Source: Norana najaformis
Lineage: Eukaryota > Annelida > Clitellata > Crassiclitellata > Hormogastridae
Assembly (NCBI GenBank): GCA_964023275.1
Contig: OZ029917.1
Location: forward strand, 33,446,505 to 33,510,504
Direction of reading: 5' to 3'
DNA length: 64,000 bases
Under the pieces are notes generated by a model. That model was not told where the DNA came from. It searched no databases and saw only the letters and a program-made list of their open reading frames with translations. The translations under genes and the position numbers were made by a program. Below are positions 1 to 15,000 of the stretch, piece by piece; within the stretch, counting starts at the first letter, position 1, and each line of letters begins with the position of its first letter.

Positions 1-3000
1 ACAATCTTGTTGGGTTGTCTTCAGTTAAGAACCAGGATGTAGAGTCATCTCTGCTAGGGAACCAGACCACCTCTTTAGCTGTGGTAGAGAACCAGTCTGG
101 TGAAGGATCATTCTTCAATGGGGACCGGCATAATGAATTTACCGAGTCTGATGAAATAACGAACAATATCACTCCAGATGTCCTAAATACTTCAGGTACT
201 CAGCTGAATCACAGCTTACCAGCATGTGGTTCAAAAGTTGAGCTCTCTTCAGATGATCTTATAGATTTGAACATCAAGGACCTTAACTGCCCTTCAGGGT
301 CTTTTGAAGAATTGCAAAATGATGTCCTGGCCAGTGGGACGCTGGAGTGTATCTGCGGCTCTCGCGAAGGATCCAAAGTGAGGTCGCACATCGTTCAGTG
401 CCAGAAGTGTGGAATGAAGCAGCATGCAAACTGTGTTAACTATGACCTCACTGATACATATCGTGGCTGCTATCTGTGTCCTCACTGTCTGGTTGCTGAG
501 GTCAGAGTCTGGTTTTTGTTCATTGTCATCGTTGTCATCATCATCTTCGTCATTGCCGCCACTGCCATCGTTGTCTTCAGCATCATCTTCATCAATAGCA
601 GCAGCAGAAGCATTATCAGCATAATCATTACGCATCAGTATGAGAAACTAGTATTCTATCCTAACAGCCCATCATCATCATCAATGTCAACGTCATAAAC
701 ATTGTTCTCATCATCATTATAATCAATGTCACTGTAATTTTCTGCCAGTGGAGACGTGCTCCAGCTGTACAAATATTATTCGACTTTAGCTGAGCTAGTC
801 ATTCTCTGTAATTTAGGCTAGTGATAAATGCCTTTGAGAAGTTCCTGAGAGGCACTCTGCAAATATCTGTGCATCAATACGTACATAATCATTGCTCTGG
901 CATGTTCATCATGAGCCGCATGATCATGATCATCATCTCTTACTTAATTTCGATTGACATTGCTCTTGCTGTTGCTCATTTGTCTTTAAAGTATTTATTC
1001 ATAATTTCAGGTGCCTGTTCCAAGTGGTGCTACTCTGATCATCGCTCCATATTCCATCCTTGACCAGTGGATTGAGGAAATCCGAAAGCACATTGCTCTG
1101 GAAGTGCTCAAACTATTCGTAAGTCATTTTCATTGGCAGCTGAAAATGAGAAAACCGGTTTTCACTTCTTTTTGTGGCAGAGTATTAGTGTTGATACTAT
1201 AAACAATACTATTAATACTATTAAATGAAAATGACTTATTGATTGATAGAGTATTGGTGTTAAGTTTGTTTGATCTAACAGTCACTAGTACAAATTCACT
1301 TTGTGCTGCAGCGTGGGACTCAGTTGATTTTCACCTATCTTGATTATAAATTAAGTGTAATGCTCACTTTAGGTGTAACTGGTGCATTACAGAATGCAGT
1401 GTTGTGACTTCTCAGTGTTTGGGCCATCTGTCTGGACTGACCTTCGTGCAGATCTGTGTCTTCTTCTGGCTAGGGGACTCTACCAACACCTTTTGTCAAT
1501 ACCTGAAAGCTAGTCTCGTTTGTTGAGGCTGGGCTGGGAGTGCCTCTGTGTAGATCTTCTGACTGACTGACTGACTGACTGAATGAATGAATGAATGAAT
1601 GAATGAATGAATAGAAATGTAGTGTTATTATGTTGTTCTGTGCTGTGTTGTGTTGATGTATTGTAATCCTGACCACTGATGAGACTGCCAGTGGAAGTAT
1701 TTACATTGAGTTCTTTTCAGAACTCTAACAACAGTTAGACTAGCAAGAAGCAAATTTTCAAAGTCCATACAAGGCACTATAAAATGCCGAGATACACTGG
1801 AGACTCATTAAAACACACTTCATCATAACATAAATTCTGATATATAACACAGTCAGGAACATGAATCCCAAAATTAATTTACCTATAGAAAATAACCTCA
1901 TTGTAACAAGGCCTCATTATAAAGTGGTTCTTTGATAAGGCTCCCAAAGACAGCATTTTATGGTGTATATACATACTTACATACATTGCATGTGTTTTAT
2001 GTTGTACTGTGTTGAAGAGCTGTGAACTTTCTTTTGCCTGCATAAATGATCTGGAAATACTTTTGACTGTTTTAAAATGGGCTTCATTCACATTTTGTTC
2101 TATCAGAATGCTAACATCAGTTAGATTGGTGAGAAGCTCTTTTGTGAAGTTCTTAGAAGCCACTTTGTTGATGTCTTGCTTAAAACAACTGCAGAAACAT
2201 CAGCAATAGTACAAGAAACGTTTGGCAACATGAACAATCTGGACAACATAGGCAACAAGAGTATTGATTAAATGAATTAGCACAGTAATAAGGTCTTGTT
2301 TTTCATATATTATATGAAGAATAAGAATAAAAGAGATGCAGAGTGTGACGTGATGGTCTGTGTGGCATGGGTTCTGTTTCTTAACTACCATTATTTCTAT
2401 TCTGCCTCATCTTCATCTGTACCTGAAAGAGGATGTTCCCTGGATGCTTTCGAGGAAGAAACGCAGCCACCAGGATAACATTAGTTATCTAGACATTTAA
2501 TATAGCTCCTTTTACATACCTCACTAGAGTGAGCTTGGTATGTAAACTAGTGATTGTGGGTTTTGAGACTGCCAAGTAGACTCCATGCAAAGACCATGGG
2601 CATGTTGCATGCACACATTTGTGTGTAATCAAGTTGTAGATGTTGGTGTCAGCATAAACTGAAAAGCTAAGATATGTCCAATGCTGGCTGTAGGGCCTAG
2701 GAGTAGGAATTAGTGCTTCCTCTGCATTCCACTGTGGGATCTGGGAACTTTGCTGTACCTTACAAGAAGAGAAACAAGAAGAACGAGACCATGGGTGATA
2801 ACATTTGTAACATGAGTGTATGGTGTACTTTGCATTCTTGTGTGGTTTGTTTTAGGTGTACACAGGTGTGCATAGGCAGGGCTTTGTTCAGCCACAGACT
2901 CTTGCTAAACAAGACATTGTTATTACAACCTACGAGACTTTGCGTAAGGAGATTGACTATGTGGACCTTCCTCATACCTTCAGTAGGTTTGACTGCATTT

Positions 3001-6000
3001 GAAAATCTATTATCAGTTATACAATCAATCTGTAAGGCAGTAAAATCAGACAACTGTTCAGTTGGCTAGTTGGTTTTAATCAGTCATTCAGTTAATCGAT
3101 GATAAGTAATTCAGTCAGTCACTTTTTCAATGAAGTTTGAGACATTTTTGTGTGTACATTTATGTATTGTCTTCCAAGCATCTAACCAAGGCAATGATTG
3201 CTTGAATATAAACTTCCATGAATTTTTGTCTGAAGACTTCTATCAAATAATTAATCAATATTGTCTTGAGTGCATTAGAAAGCAGGTAAGCAACAGGGCA
3301 AATCGGCAGCAAGCTGACTGGCAAGAAGATTGGGCAGAGAACAGCTACCAGTAGTTTTTCTAAATTAATTTTTAAATTGTGGCATTGAAATCATGAGTAA
3401 TTCCTAAGTTTCATTCTGTTTGCAGATGAGGGAAATAGGAAGTTTCGCCATCCAAAACGTTTTCTAGCGATACCAAGTCCCATCACGGCTGTTGAATGGT
3501 GGAGGGTGAGTGATTGAGGCCAACAAGTATGCACATTTTTTATTTTTTATTAATAACTACCAATATCCAATTTTTCAACTAATTTAAAAAAAATTGAGGT
3601 CAGCTGCCATTGAAATTTTTGACATTTTATGCAGGCTGCCCGTTTATTTTGCTATTCGCTTTTGTGCCTGAAGGAGTGATTATGTTACTGTATGCCAGTC
3701 TATGATCAAATCACTTGTTCATACATTTAATCGAACTGTGTTTTAGGTCTGTCTGGATGAAGCCCAACAAGTCGAGTGTACTACGACTAAGGTAATATGA
3801 TTGGTCTTGTGTTCTTCGTTATGTTAGACTGAATTTGATCTCTAAGTGGATTTTGAGGATATTGTCCGGTTGTTGAATTGTTACTTATTTTTCAGTGCTC
3901 CAGCTGGCAGATTTTTCAATTCTTGGACTGCGTACTTGTGGATCGTGGTTGATAAGTGAGTGACTTCATGACCTGAACTTTGCATACTAAAGTAATTATG
4001 CTGACAGGACATGGATAAGATTTCATGAAAGGATTGTTTACTTTTCATGCAACAGAGTTTATAAGGCTGAGTTTAGACTTGGGATTTTGGGTTGTAGGAA
4101 CATGTCGAGTATGCAATGTTTGCGATTTGAGAATTAAGTGTAATGTGATTTGATTGTGATACCTATTGATACTTTTTTAGTGTTATGGGTATAGTGTGTG
4201 TTCGTTTACTTTATTGGTGCATTGGGGCAATAAATGAACGTCTATTCTGGCAGTTTGCTAATGGATTTGAACCATCGATATAAAAATGTGAAATGCATTA
4301 GCATTTCACATTTTTGCATCAGAGGTTCAAATCCCTGTGCTTCATGTGAAACGGACAATTCATTATCGAGCCCAAACAGAAATCGTCCAGTTTTTTACTG
4401 CGGTTGTAATGTCTGTTCTTCAGTAGGCATATTCTATAGTCTGCAGAACCGCATCTCTGTGGGAACTGTTGTTGTTTATAAAGGCATACATTATAAGTTA
4501 ACAATTGCTTTACCTTACTGTATCACCACTTATGCTGAATTTTAATAGACATTGCTGTATTTGTGTTTGTCTAGACAGCTGAAATGGCATCACGCCTTAG
4601 TGCCATAAATCGTTGGTGCGTGACGGGTACGCCAATACAGCGAGGACTTGATGGTCAGTTGTCATGCCTGCACTTGTAATCTCATGTATGAAATCCTAGG
4701 GTAATGTTGTTGTAATTCAAGAGGTTTTAGTAAATTGTCATTTCTTTAACCCAGAAACCCATGAGCTGTCATGTTTACGTTTTAGCTGAACGATGTAACC
4801 CTGGCAGGGCAACATCTTTGCAGGCTTTGAGGGCTGTTGTGACCGAGGCCTTTAATGAATGAGCAATTGCCTTACCTTACCTTATTTCTCTTTCCTTACC
4901 TTGCATGATGATTGCAGTGTGTGCTAGTTACTAAACTATAAGCTGTTTTAATAATAATGAAGCAGCATGCTGCCATATCTGAACTGGAATTGAAATGTAA
5001 AGTGTTGATATTTTTCCAGTTCTTAGGAACTTAAAATTTCCAGTGTTAGAACTGTCTGATCCTTAGATGTTAGGGTTTCTTGCATTTAAACAGATCTCTA
5101 TGGTCTGTTCGTGTTCCTTCGAATCGATCCATACTGGTTCCGAATCTGGTGGATGAAAGTCTTGTATGAGCCGTTCTGTTACGGTGCAAGGGATCCTCTG
5201 TTCAATGCTGTAACTCGCATCCTTTGGCGCAACTCCAAGAAAGATGTTTATGATCAGGTGATTGTTTCCATTTGCAAACAACAACTATAAAAGATATGAT
5301 GCTGGCAGATGCATTCAAGTTAGTTTAATTCCAAGTTTTACCAGTTGCAATTTTTAATTTCAAGATTTGTTGACCATGAACAGCAGTACAAATGCAGATA
5401 TCACGAATGTCTATTAATGTTTGAGATGTTTATATCCATAAAATTGAATAGACTGGAAGCACATTCCAGAACAACATTACATTGCTACCGACATCTAGAC
5501 CTGTCATTTCTACTGAGTCCCCCGCTGGATGTGAATGTGCCTGGAAGAGGTAACTTCCTAGTACCTTTTTGTAGTTTTTCTGTTTCCTGATGTGCTTACT
5601 TATTTGAGTCTTTGGTGCGTAGATCTGTCTGCCACCTCAAACGATTGACATTCACTGGCTGACATTTTCGCCGATTGAAGAACACTTTTATCGACGTCTG
5701 TATCAGGAATGTGCCCAGGAAGCCATGACGGTAATCGGTCTATCTGTTCATGCATCTTTTAAATCAAACTGAATGCATAAACTTCTAAATTATAGCCATA
5801 CACCTATACATTTTCCAGAAGAGACAGAAAGGTGGCCTGTTGTGGATAAGTCTCTCAAGTCATGATCGAAATGCCATCAAGGACTGGGCCAACCCAGTAG
5901 AGAGTTGCAGGGATATGCATGTCAAGTGAGAAGTCCACTGACCATGAACAATAATAATGAAGGAGCCTGCATGAGTGAAGCAATTAATTAGATGGTATGG

Positions 6001-9000
6001 ATGTGTGAACCTTTGAGTGCTCAGTGAAATGATGACCATTGGATGACTTTGCATCCTCTCGTGCTCTTGGTGAATGGATTATTAAATGGTCCTATCTGCG
6101 AGTCTCGGTGTATGTTTTATATGAATATCTGGACATTTATGTGGCACCTTTAACAGAACCTCTCAGAAGCACCACTGATAGACCAGGGAGCAGTTAGTAA
6201 ATTGATGAATGTTAGCAAACAAGGATTTAAAGGCTTTGTATCTGTCTTCATTGTGTAGTAGTTTATTTAGATTTCTAATTATATAATTCTGATGTAGTAT
6301 TTCACTTGGCTGGGTTTCTTGGCATTTAGTCAAAGTGATGTTGAAAGGTGAACTAAGTGAATTTTAGGAAATGAAATAATTAATTTTATAAAGTCCAACA
6401 GCATCCAAATTGAAAGTTAGACCAATGAATTCAAAAGCCCTTTTTGGTCTAATCTTGGCTTTAAACACTTGTTATGAATTTGTGAAAGCTTAAAACAGGT
6501 GGAAAAGATGGATGTGCATGTATGTATGTATGTGTTTATGTATGTATCCATGTATGTATGTATTTATCTGGCTATTTATATAGCACCTTAGAACCTTACA
6601 AAATTGCATGAGTTGGAAATGTGTTCTGAGCTGTATTGAGTAGAATCGGGGATGTCTAGTTTATGAGTCAGTTTGTTTCTGTTGTTTTAGAATTTGAGCA
6701 AATGGACTGATAGTGATGTGAAGCTGAATAGTTTAGACAAATATGCATTGCAACAGGTAACTGTATATGGTAAATCTAGTTTTAAATAGAGGTTAACAAG
6801 TCCAGTCTATTCTAGCAGCTATTAACTGCAGTTTTAATATTACTATTGGTTATGAGAACGTTTGGCAAGAATTTGCCCAAAATATTACCTCTGCACTGGT
6901 CCTTCAAGGTAAGTTGTGTGCAGTCTTGATGGAATCAAACATCTGGCATGCAATCCTTTCGTCCGAGTGTGTTATCAATTTTGGATGTTGGATTTTCACC
7001 ATTTCGTATGTGGTTAACATTCACTGTGCCATGATATTGACAGTTCAGCATCAATTCTTATTCTGATTAGCTTGACAGCAAATTGTGAGTTTCATATTTA
7101 CAAATAGTTATAACCTATTAAAAGTATTATTGCAGTATGTTTATTCAAGCATTTCTGGATGTTGCGACCTTGGAATGGAAGTATTTATGTTCTTTCTCTT
7201 AAAAATTTAGATCAACTCTAGAAACGTCATGTGACGTAGTTGCTTATTTATTTCCTGGCTTTCTACAAATAGTCCAAGTAAGTAGGTAAGTAAGTAACGC
7301 ATTTCTTAACACATATGTCCATCAAGTGAGTGAGACAGCAATCAGGTAATCATGGTTAAAGGACCTTACACAGAAACAGAGGCAAAAATAGCAGTTGAAC
7401 AGCCAAACAATTATCTTCTGGTGAAGTAAATGATTAAACTAGGCACTGTTAGTTTCACTTGACTCTGGTGATTGAAATATGATTACACAGGATACTGGTC
7501 AAAACATTGTGAGCAGCCATGTTGTATATTTATATATGGTGTGATTGCAGTTGTTACAATAACAAGTGAAAGACACTGTTGTTTTTAGCTAGCTATGTCT
7601 AGGATATTTTTGCAGCAAATCTTGATTTATCGTTGGTCATCGATCTGTTGCAAAATAATAAGATGATTTCTCTACCTGTTTGTGTTCTGGGTAGTTGCTG
7701 AATCCTCTCTTGCGGCTTCGACAGGCCTGCTGTCATCCTCAGGCAGTTCGTGGTGAATTCATTCAGATTAACAAGAGGTAAGACACCACTGAGAGGTTTG
7801 GTTCTGTGTCAGATTGTGGTCTGGGTAACGCTGTGGTCTGAGTTCAATTCCAGTATCAGTCAGATTGCATTATGTATTAGACCACAATGGATGCATGAGT
7901 TGGATTTTGGTGTGAGTCATGCCGTGGTCTACATCAGATCATGGTTCTGGAAACAACTTTAAAATTCTCTTCTAGCTATGAAATTGCTGGAATTCACTGC
8001 TGGAAGGATGAAGAAAATCTTAATGTCCTGGCCTTAACACCTTAACAAGTCTGTTTTAGCTGAAAATATATTAGAATGCAACTTTGTGTTTTTGATTTTT
8101 GATTTTCAGTACAATGACAATGGAGGAACTTCTAGCACAGCTGTCAAAAAAGGCAAAAGTAGAATGTGAAGAGGCTCAGCGGCAAATAATTGCTGCCTCC
8201 AACGGTCTTGCAGGCGTCCATATCATCAGAGAAGAGGTACATGTGAAGTCAGGGCCAATTCCATGATCCCGGCTTACAGAACAGAATTGATTTTTTTTTG
8301 TATTATGCTGTTTGTATTATTATGAAACTCAGACTCTGTTAAATAACACCAGTTATATCTAGAAAATACTTTATTTTGTTTCTGCATTTATTAAGTGCCA
8401 CTATCTAATGACTAAGCATCCATCGAGGGTGATTTAAAGTGAAAATTACAGTGGAGTCTCATTTGGAATTGGATAGAGAAGCTTTCACTGCAATAAATTC
8501 AAAGGATTTCATTAGGGTAGATTAATTTTGGAATAACATGTCTGCTTCAGAATTAGATAGAATTGCATTGTTTTGTTTATGTTTAGATTAGTGACTGAAT
8601 TTGTTCAATTATGATTGGATTATTATGAATTGCATTATTTTATGATTAGGTTAGTGACTGATTTGTTGGATTGTGTTCGGATTGGATTGAATTGTATTAT
8701 TTGTTTATGATTACTGGTAGATATAGTTGAGTAAATTCTTATTTAATGACTATGGGATTAGAGTACTTTATGACATATTTATTGGATTGGATTTTGTTTG
8801 TGAATGTGCTTGATTGGGTGCAGTTGTTGTTTTCGTTAGGCTGTGTTTTTGCTTTGTGTGTGGGTAGTATGTGGCTGCGGTTGAAGAGTATCGTCAGGTC
8901 CTTCGTTTGGTCGAGGAGCACAAAGGTCAGGTCAGAACTGATGACCTTCAGCTTCTTCATACCGTTCACAACCTGCAGGAAATGCTGTCAATTGCACCGC

Positions 9001-12000
9001 AAGGAATTGGACACACATTAAGAGACTCACAGCTTAAGGATCAGGTAACTGTACATCTGTCCAGGTAGAAGCAAGGAGAACATGGTTTACAAGTATTACA
9101 TCCATGTAGCTTTGCCACCATTCTGGTAGGAGCAGGTAGCAGAAGGAGGAGGAGGAGAAGAAGAGGAAGAAGAAGAGGAGGAGGAGGAGGAAAAGAAAAA
9201 GAAGAAAGAAGGAAGTGCAGTCCCTTGAGCTAACTCCAAAGAAGGGGCAGTAAAAGATATGATGTGCTAGTGACTTTATTCTCATAGGATGGGTGGCCAG
9301 TCCTCTCTCTCACCTTATAATCTTCACACTGACATTTTTTGCTCACATTGGTCAGTGTACCCACTTTATAGCTGAGTTGAGTAGGTAGCGCGTAGTCCAA
9401 AATGTTGTCAAAAAGACATCCATCCCAGTGACTACACACTTGTTCAGGTAAAAGTATATAAAATATAGTCCACTCGAATTGCTTCATTTGGTGAAATTCA
9501 GTGTAAACTTTTGTGATGTCAGTACTAGCCATCCAACTAACCAAACCTCAGCAGAAAGAACATCTGACAATTGTATCATAAAATATTGAGCTTTGAGTAT
9601 CTGTTTCAAAATGTTGAATTACAAAAATGCTACAAAATAGTTAGAATTTTAAAGCATTATTCCTGCATGTATAGTGTTTAGTCGGTTAAAACATACATGA
9701 ATTTTTGTTGGCAGGAGGTGGAGGTGCGTCAGAAGTATATGGCCAAAATGGAGGGACAGGTGACTTCAGCCAGGACTCTGTGGCAATCACATAGGAAGAT
9801 TGTGTCTGGACTTCAGAAACAGGTTTCATTCATACGTCTAAACCGAGCGTTTCTTTGTCACCTCTCAAGGGAGAGGCATGACAGATTTTCTTTGAACATG
9901 AGCATCAACATGAAATTCTTGCCCTTCTCTGCCTTCAGAGGCGCTTTTATGGTTTTTAGTGTCTCGGTGTAAGCTCTTCTAGACTTTGGGCTCAAATGAT
10001 ATAACCAGTCATGACTAGGGTGCATTGTACTTCGTGCCTTTGGGGCTCCTCGGTGTTTACACCAAGTACACCGACGTTAAAAGCACCTTTGTCTGACTTT
10101 TCATTGCTAGAAGTTAAAGTTATTCGACTGTAGTCTTGTGTTTTTGTCAGAAGCACCTTTCAAGAGTTTTCTTAAGGAGGCGCTATATAAATGTACAGTT
10201 ATGATCGGAATTATGAGGAAGAACTACTCAGAAGAGCTCATGGTATGAGACATAACTGGGAGAAAGTCACAAACTTTGTACATGTTGCTTCTATTTAGCT
10301 CATCAGGCTTTTACTAGCAGAACTGCATTTAGTATTCTCAACTCAGGCAGTCGGTTGAAATTCACAATTTGTTGCCAAACCATTCCACCCTTATTGCAAT
10401 TGTCTGGCATTTGGATTGCTCTTGTACTGTTTGTAATGACCATGTATCTGAAAGCTGTTGTTACTAGTTATATTTAACGCTGTACTGGTGCTGTTTTGTT
10501 GTCTGATCTTACGTTACCTAATGTAGGTAAGATAACAAGATGCTGAAACAGACTTTTTTCCACCTTAGCTGAAGAATGGCAGTGAGTGGTGGTCCGATCT
10601 CATTCAGTGGGTCATTGATATTCATCTGGATGAGTATTTGGTTGAGAAAGTTAAGCTTGATCTATCAGAAAACACTACAAGGTGTGCCATGGTTAGAAGG
10701 TAAGACATTTGCATACAGAGTCACGTATTAAAGTGTGCATTAACAAGAAGCAACACTTTCGATAGCTATATAGTAAAGCTCAATATTGCCTGCTATTAGA
10801 CAAGTTTATCTAATAACTTAGAAAGGCTTTAGTATATTTTTTAAGGTACAAAGAACGTGCTTTATTACCAGATGTTTAATGTTTAATGCAGCTACTGCTT
10901 CAAACTAAGTGTCCCTTTCAGCCCTAAGACTTCTGTGCATCTGAGTCCTATTGTACTAAGAGCCGTGTAATAACTGAGTGTTTATCTTACCTTATTTTAA
11001 CATGGTGGTCCATAATCTAATGATTGCATGTTCGAGTCTGCTGAGTGGACTCTGTGCAATAACCCTGGACAGGTTGTTCACGCACACTTGTCTCTTTTGG
11101 GGAACGGTATAATTTGGTACATGCATGAACTGGTAAGTAAACTACAAGCCCTGCAATGCACTGGAAACCTTGTCTGGACCTTGGGATTTGTTGATTGCCA
11201 GCTCAAGGGGCAAAAGGAATAGGAAACAAGTTCCTCCCAGGGCTATATCCCACAGTGGGAAGTGAGAGCTTTATTTTTACTTATCTTGCCTTCTATGAAG
11301 GGAAACAATGGCAGTTTATATCATCTGTTATTGTTTTCTGATCTGCTAGATTTCACAATGCTCAGGGTCTACGCTATTTGCTCCTGGAGCAGCTGGACCA
11401 ACTGAGTTCATGTCATGATTCACTTGTGTCAAACATCAATCAGCTCAACTCTGTTCCATCACCAGAGTTAATCAATCAGACCGTTGAGTGTTGCCTCCGA
11501 CCGGGCATCAGCCAGACTCACAGGTCATCCCAGAACATTACAACTTGTACTTTTTAATGTGATGCAAAGTCTTCAGCACTTCATGGAGCACTTGTAGAGA
11601 TATTCTGAATGTATTTAAGTTGTTGGAAGTTGTAATTTTCGTACTTCTGCCAAAAGATCCTGTGGGTTCCTGCCACTTTTCTTTTACTGGATGAATAAGT
11701 AAGTAGCAGAAGACTTGGTCTCTAGACTGCTGCTGTATTTTTAAGCTTCAGCATAATTTTTTTTAGTGTGAGAACCTTCCCTGTAAGTTTTGTTGAACAC
11801 TTTCTGTGGTTTCCTTTGTACCAGAAATTTATTGTGGGTTTCAAGCTTACGTTGTTTTGTGCTTCTGTGGGCCATATTTCTTGCCTGTTACATTTAAAGT
11901 TAATTTGTCGTCATTTGTGTTTGCAGTTGTCCATTCTGTCGATCAGACAAACTGTTTACAGCCTATGAAGAAAAGCTCTTCTCCTTTGTAGACAAGTATA

Positions 12001-15000
12001 TTTTTTCGTGATGCACTTTAGTGTAATTTATTTTACATATATTACACAAGTGTATTTTGTGTCATGCAGTCTCTGGGTTCAGTCAGTGTCACTTAGTCTT
12101 CTGCATTTCACTGGACATCACATAAATCCAGTCATGAAAGCAATCAGCTAGAGTGCACTTTTATTTGTGGCTGAATTTTGGGTAAACCATCCATGGTGTA
12201 AGACAGTCAAATGGCTATTGAAGTTTGCTCTAGCTTATATGAACCCAAAGAGCTCATTGGGTCAAAGCTGATCTGCACTTTTGCACTGATGGTAACTGGT
12301 CCATTGTAAGTTTTGACAGTGCGGGCCCAAATGACGTGGCACTGAAATGAACTGAACATGATATGCTTTATTGAACACCAGCATTTTTTACTACGAAGAG
12401 TGAAGGATACCCTTTAAGCATGAAAAGGAAAATTCATAAGGGACTGATGGGCTTCATTGTGGCACAGATTTTAATGTAACACAGTCAGAGACATTGATCC
12501 CAATTTATTTCACTGTTTGAAAATAACCTCATTATAACTCAGTCTCATTATGAAGCAGTTTTTATTATGGCTGCATTATAATGAGTTTCCGGTGTATTTT
12601 CTGTTAAGGGTTGAATTATATCTGTGAATCCAGTCTGTTCTAATTTAACAGCTTCACTACATTGGCATTTAGCATGATCACCCTAAAACATTTTGGTAAA
12701 TGGTCTTTAATTGGCAGAAAGTCTTTCGACAGAGATACTTGTTTTGCTTTCAGAGGAATTCATGAGGATTACCTGGCTGCAGAAGATGAAATGGGAACAC
12801 AGGTGACTACAAAGAGACAGGGCACATGGGCAGAAAGTGACACAGAAAAGGCTCTCAAAGCTACGATTGGCTTCGCTGCCAAATACTCTGGTATCAGTCG
12901 CCTTGTTACTAATACAAGTAATCCAGTTGCTGCTGGTGTAGTATTGGAACATTTGAGATTGAGGGGATGAACTATAAAGTAGGGAACCAGTAGAGTTAGG
13001 ATAGACTTAGACATTAGGCTTAGGTAGAGGAAGGAAAGAGGCATTCGCTGTCTAGGGCATGATGAGACTATGAGTCAAATAAAAGGATGTCAGAGTACAA
13101 AAAAGAGAATACCACATTTGGCATTGTTGTTGTTTAGCATTGTCAGTTTTATTTTCTGACCTTGCAAGTAAGCTTATAAGAAACCAAGTCAGTTCATTGA
13201 TTAGAACTGACTTGGGCATTACCAACAAATCATTATTCCTGTGTCGTTTTTCAAGCAAGAATCCAAGTTTTAGTTTGAAAATAATGTGGTTTTATAAATA
13301 AAAATTGAACAGCTATCAGTATCTTGAATATATTAAAGTGATTAGTGTTTTAGCTGCCTGTAAATGAGTAAATATATTTGCTTCTGAAAATTAGGTAACA
13401 AAGAATTAATCGAATATGGTCAGCTGCATTTGAAGCTGTTTGAGTCCCTCAAGAAAGAGTTTAAGGTTGGTTTTAATACTTCCATTTGAGCCGTCTTTAT
13501 AATTGTTATGCATGTTTTATTTATTTAATTTATTTAAAGCACAATTATTATGCATACAAAGTCAGCAGATCTGAATCTGAGGTGCGAATGAATATTTGCT
13601 AGGGGTGACGTACAACCTTTTAAGAACCTATAATGGCAACCATGTGCATATACTGTGTGTTTGCGTTCTTAAGTGTCTCGTCTAAGTCTCATCAAATATC
13701 TTCGTCACTGTTGTCATCCATTTGCATTCTTGTAGTTTGCTTTTGATCTCGTGGTGCTTTGGTGATATTACTGAGGTCGTGTTGTCTTTTGTAGTTTCTG
13801 AGGCAGATGTGGTTGGCGCTGAGGGAACAGGTGTCATCCCTTGATGAGCTGAACATGGCAACAATGAGGATGCGTCTCCGTTTCGCTGATGAACTTCCGA
13901 CTGACCCTCCACAGCGCAACATCATCGAACCAAGCGAGGTAGAGGCTGAATGAACCAATGTCTGTATGCCGTGGACACTTGCATGACTAGTGTTCTGGTT
14001 TATTCAAACTGACTCAGTAAAGGGGATATGAGCCCAAGTTTTTCAGTAGGATCCGTGACACTGGTTTCTAATCCAAAAAACCTCAATCAGTGATGCATCA
14101 TTGCCTGAGTCCTCATGGATTATTAATAAGTGAGTCTGTTATCGTGTTCTGTTATACTTGCTGTACACTTTTGGTTTAGCCATTTCATACTTATCAGCCA
14201 AGCCATCTGCTTCTCTACAAGTTTTCTTCCCTATGCAATGCTAAACTGATGTGATGCTAGACTCATCATTCACTGCAGTTCTCATTATTATTGTCACATA
14301 AATGTGCTCAGTCTACTCAGCTATGAACTCATGTTGCTGTTGGTGCTAATACTTCAGTTTTATTTCACATACTTCTGAGGCCTGTTCATTTTACCTAATC
14401 CGTGAGGCCATTTCTGATATATCTATTCTGTTAACTTCTTTAGCACCGTTATCGTGATACCCAAGGCATGAATCGATGACTGCATCAAATGGACAGTTTT
14501 TGGGTGGTCAGGCATTGTCTGTGGCTGGTTCAAAGCTTGAAAATCAGTGCCCAGTTCTGTTTGTTCTGTCAATTCTTTGTCTCTCATTCAAGTCTAAACT
14601 TAAGACTCATTTCTTTATACTTGGCTACCCACTGTAACCTAACATCTTTTCTCTGACCTGCTGGAATTCGACATGGCTTCTCCAAAGGATTACTGTCTGT
14701 GATTATGACTTCACTTGAAGTGACCATCGATTGATGTCATGGGCATTATGATAAAGATGCTATAGAAGTCATTAGAATAGACTAGATTAGAACCAGTGCC
14801 TAGTGTGAAAGCAGTCAGTAGTTTTGGTGAAGCGACAGTGAGTAGTGACATCTATGGCCCTGGCTTCTGATGCATGAGGCCTCAGTTGTTGGTGCACCAT
14901 TGCCTTGAGTAAAGCAATATGTCAGTATGTTTGGAAATTTCAACAGATTAGAAAACAGTTTATAAATAACAAGAGAGCCTAAAGATGATTGCATTTTGAA

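Noticed and set aside
501..698. C-terminal hydrophobic extension of the PHD exon, read as a membrane segment
   Set aside because: It follows a good splice donor at 500/501, and the next SHPRH exon at 1011 continues the family sequence in phase.
4323..4340. GGTTCAAATCC as the B box of a tRNA gene
   Set aside because: It is one arm of a long hairpin (4263-4334) and has no A box, anticodon stem or acceptor stem.
7800..7935. GAGTTCAATTCCAG as a tRNA-like SINE head
   Set aside because: The B-box-like string stands alone; no A box at the right distance and no second copy in the window.
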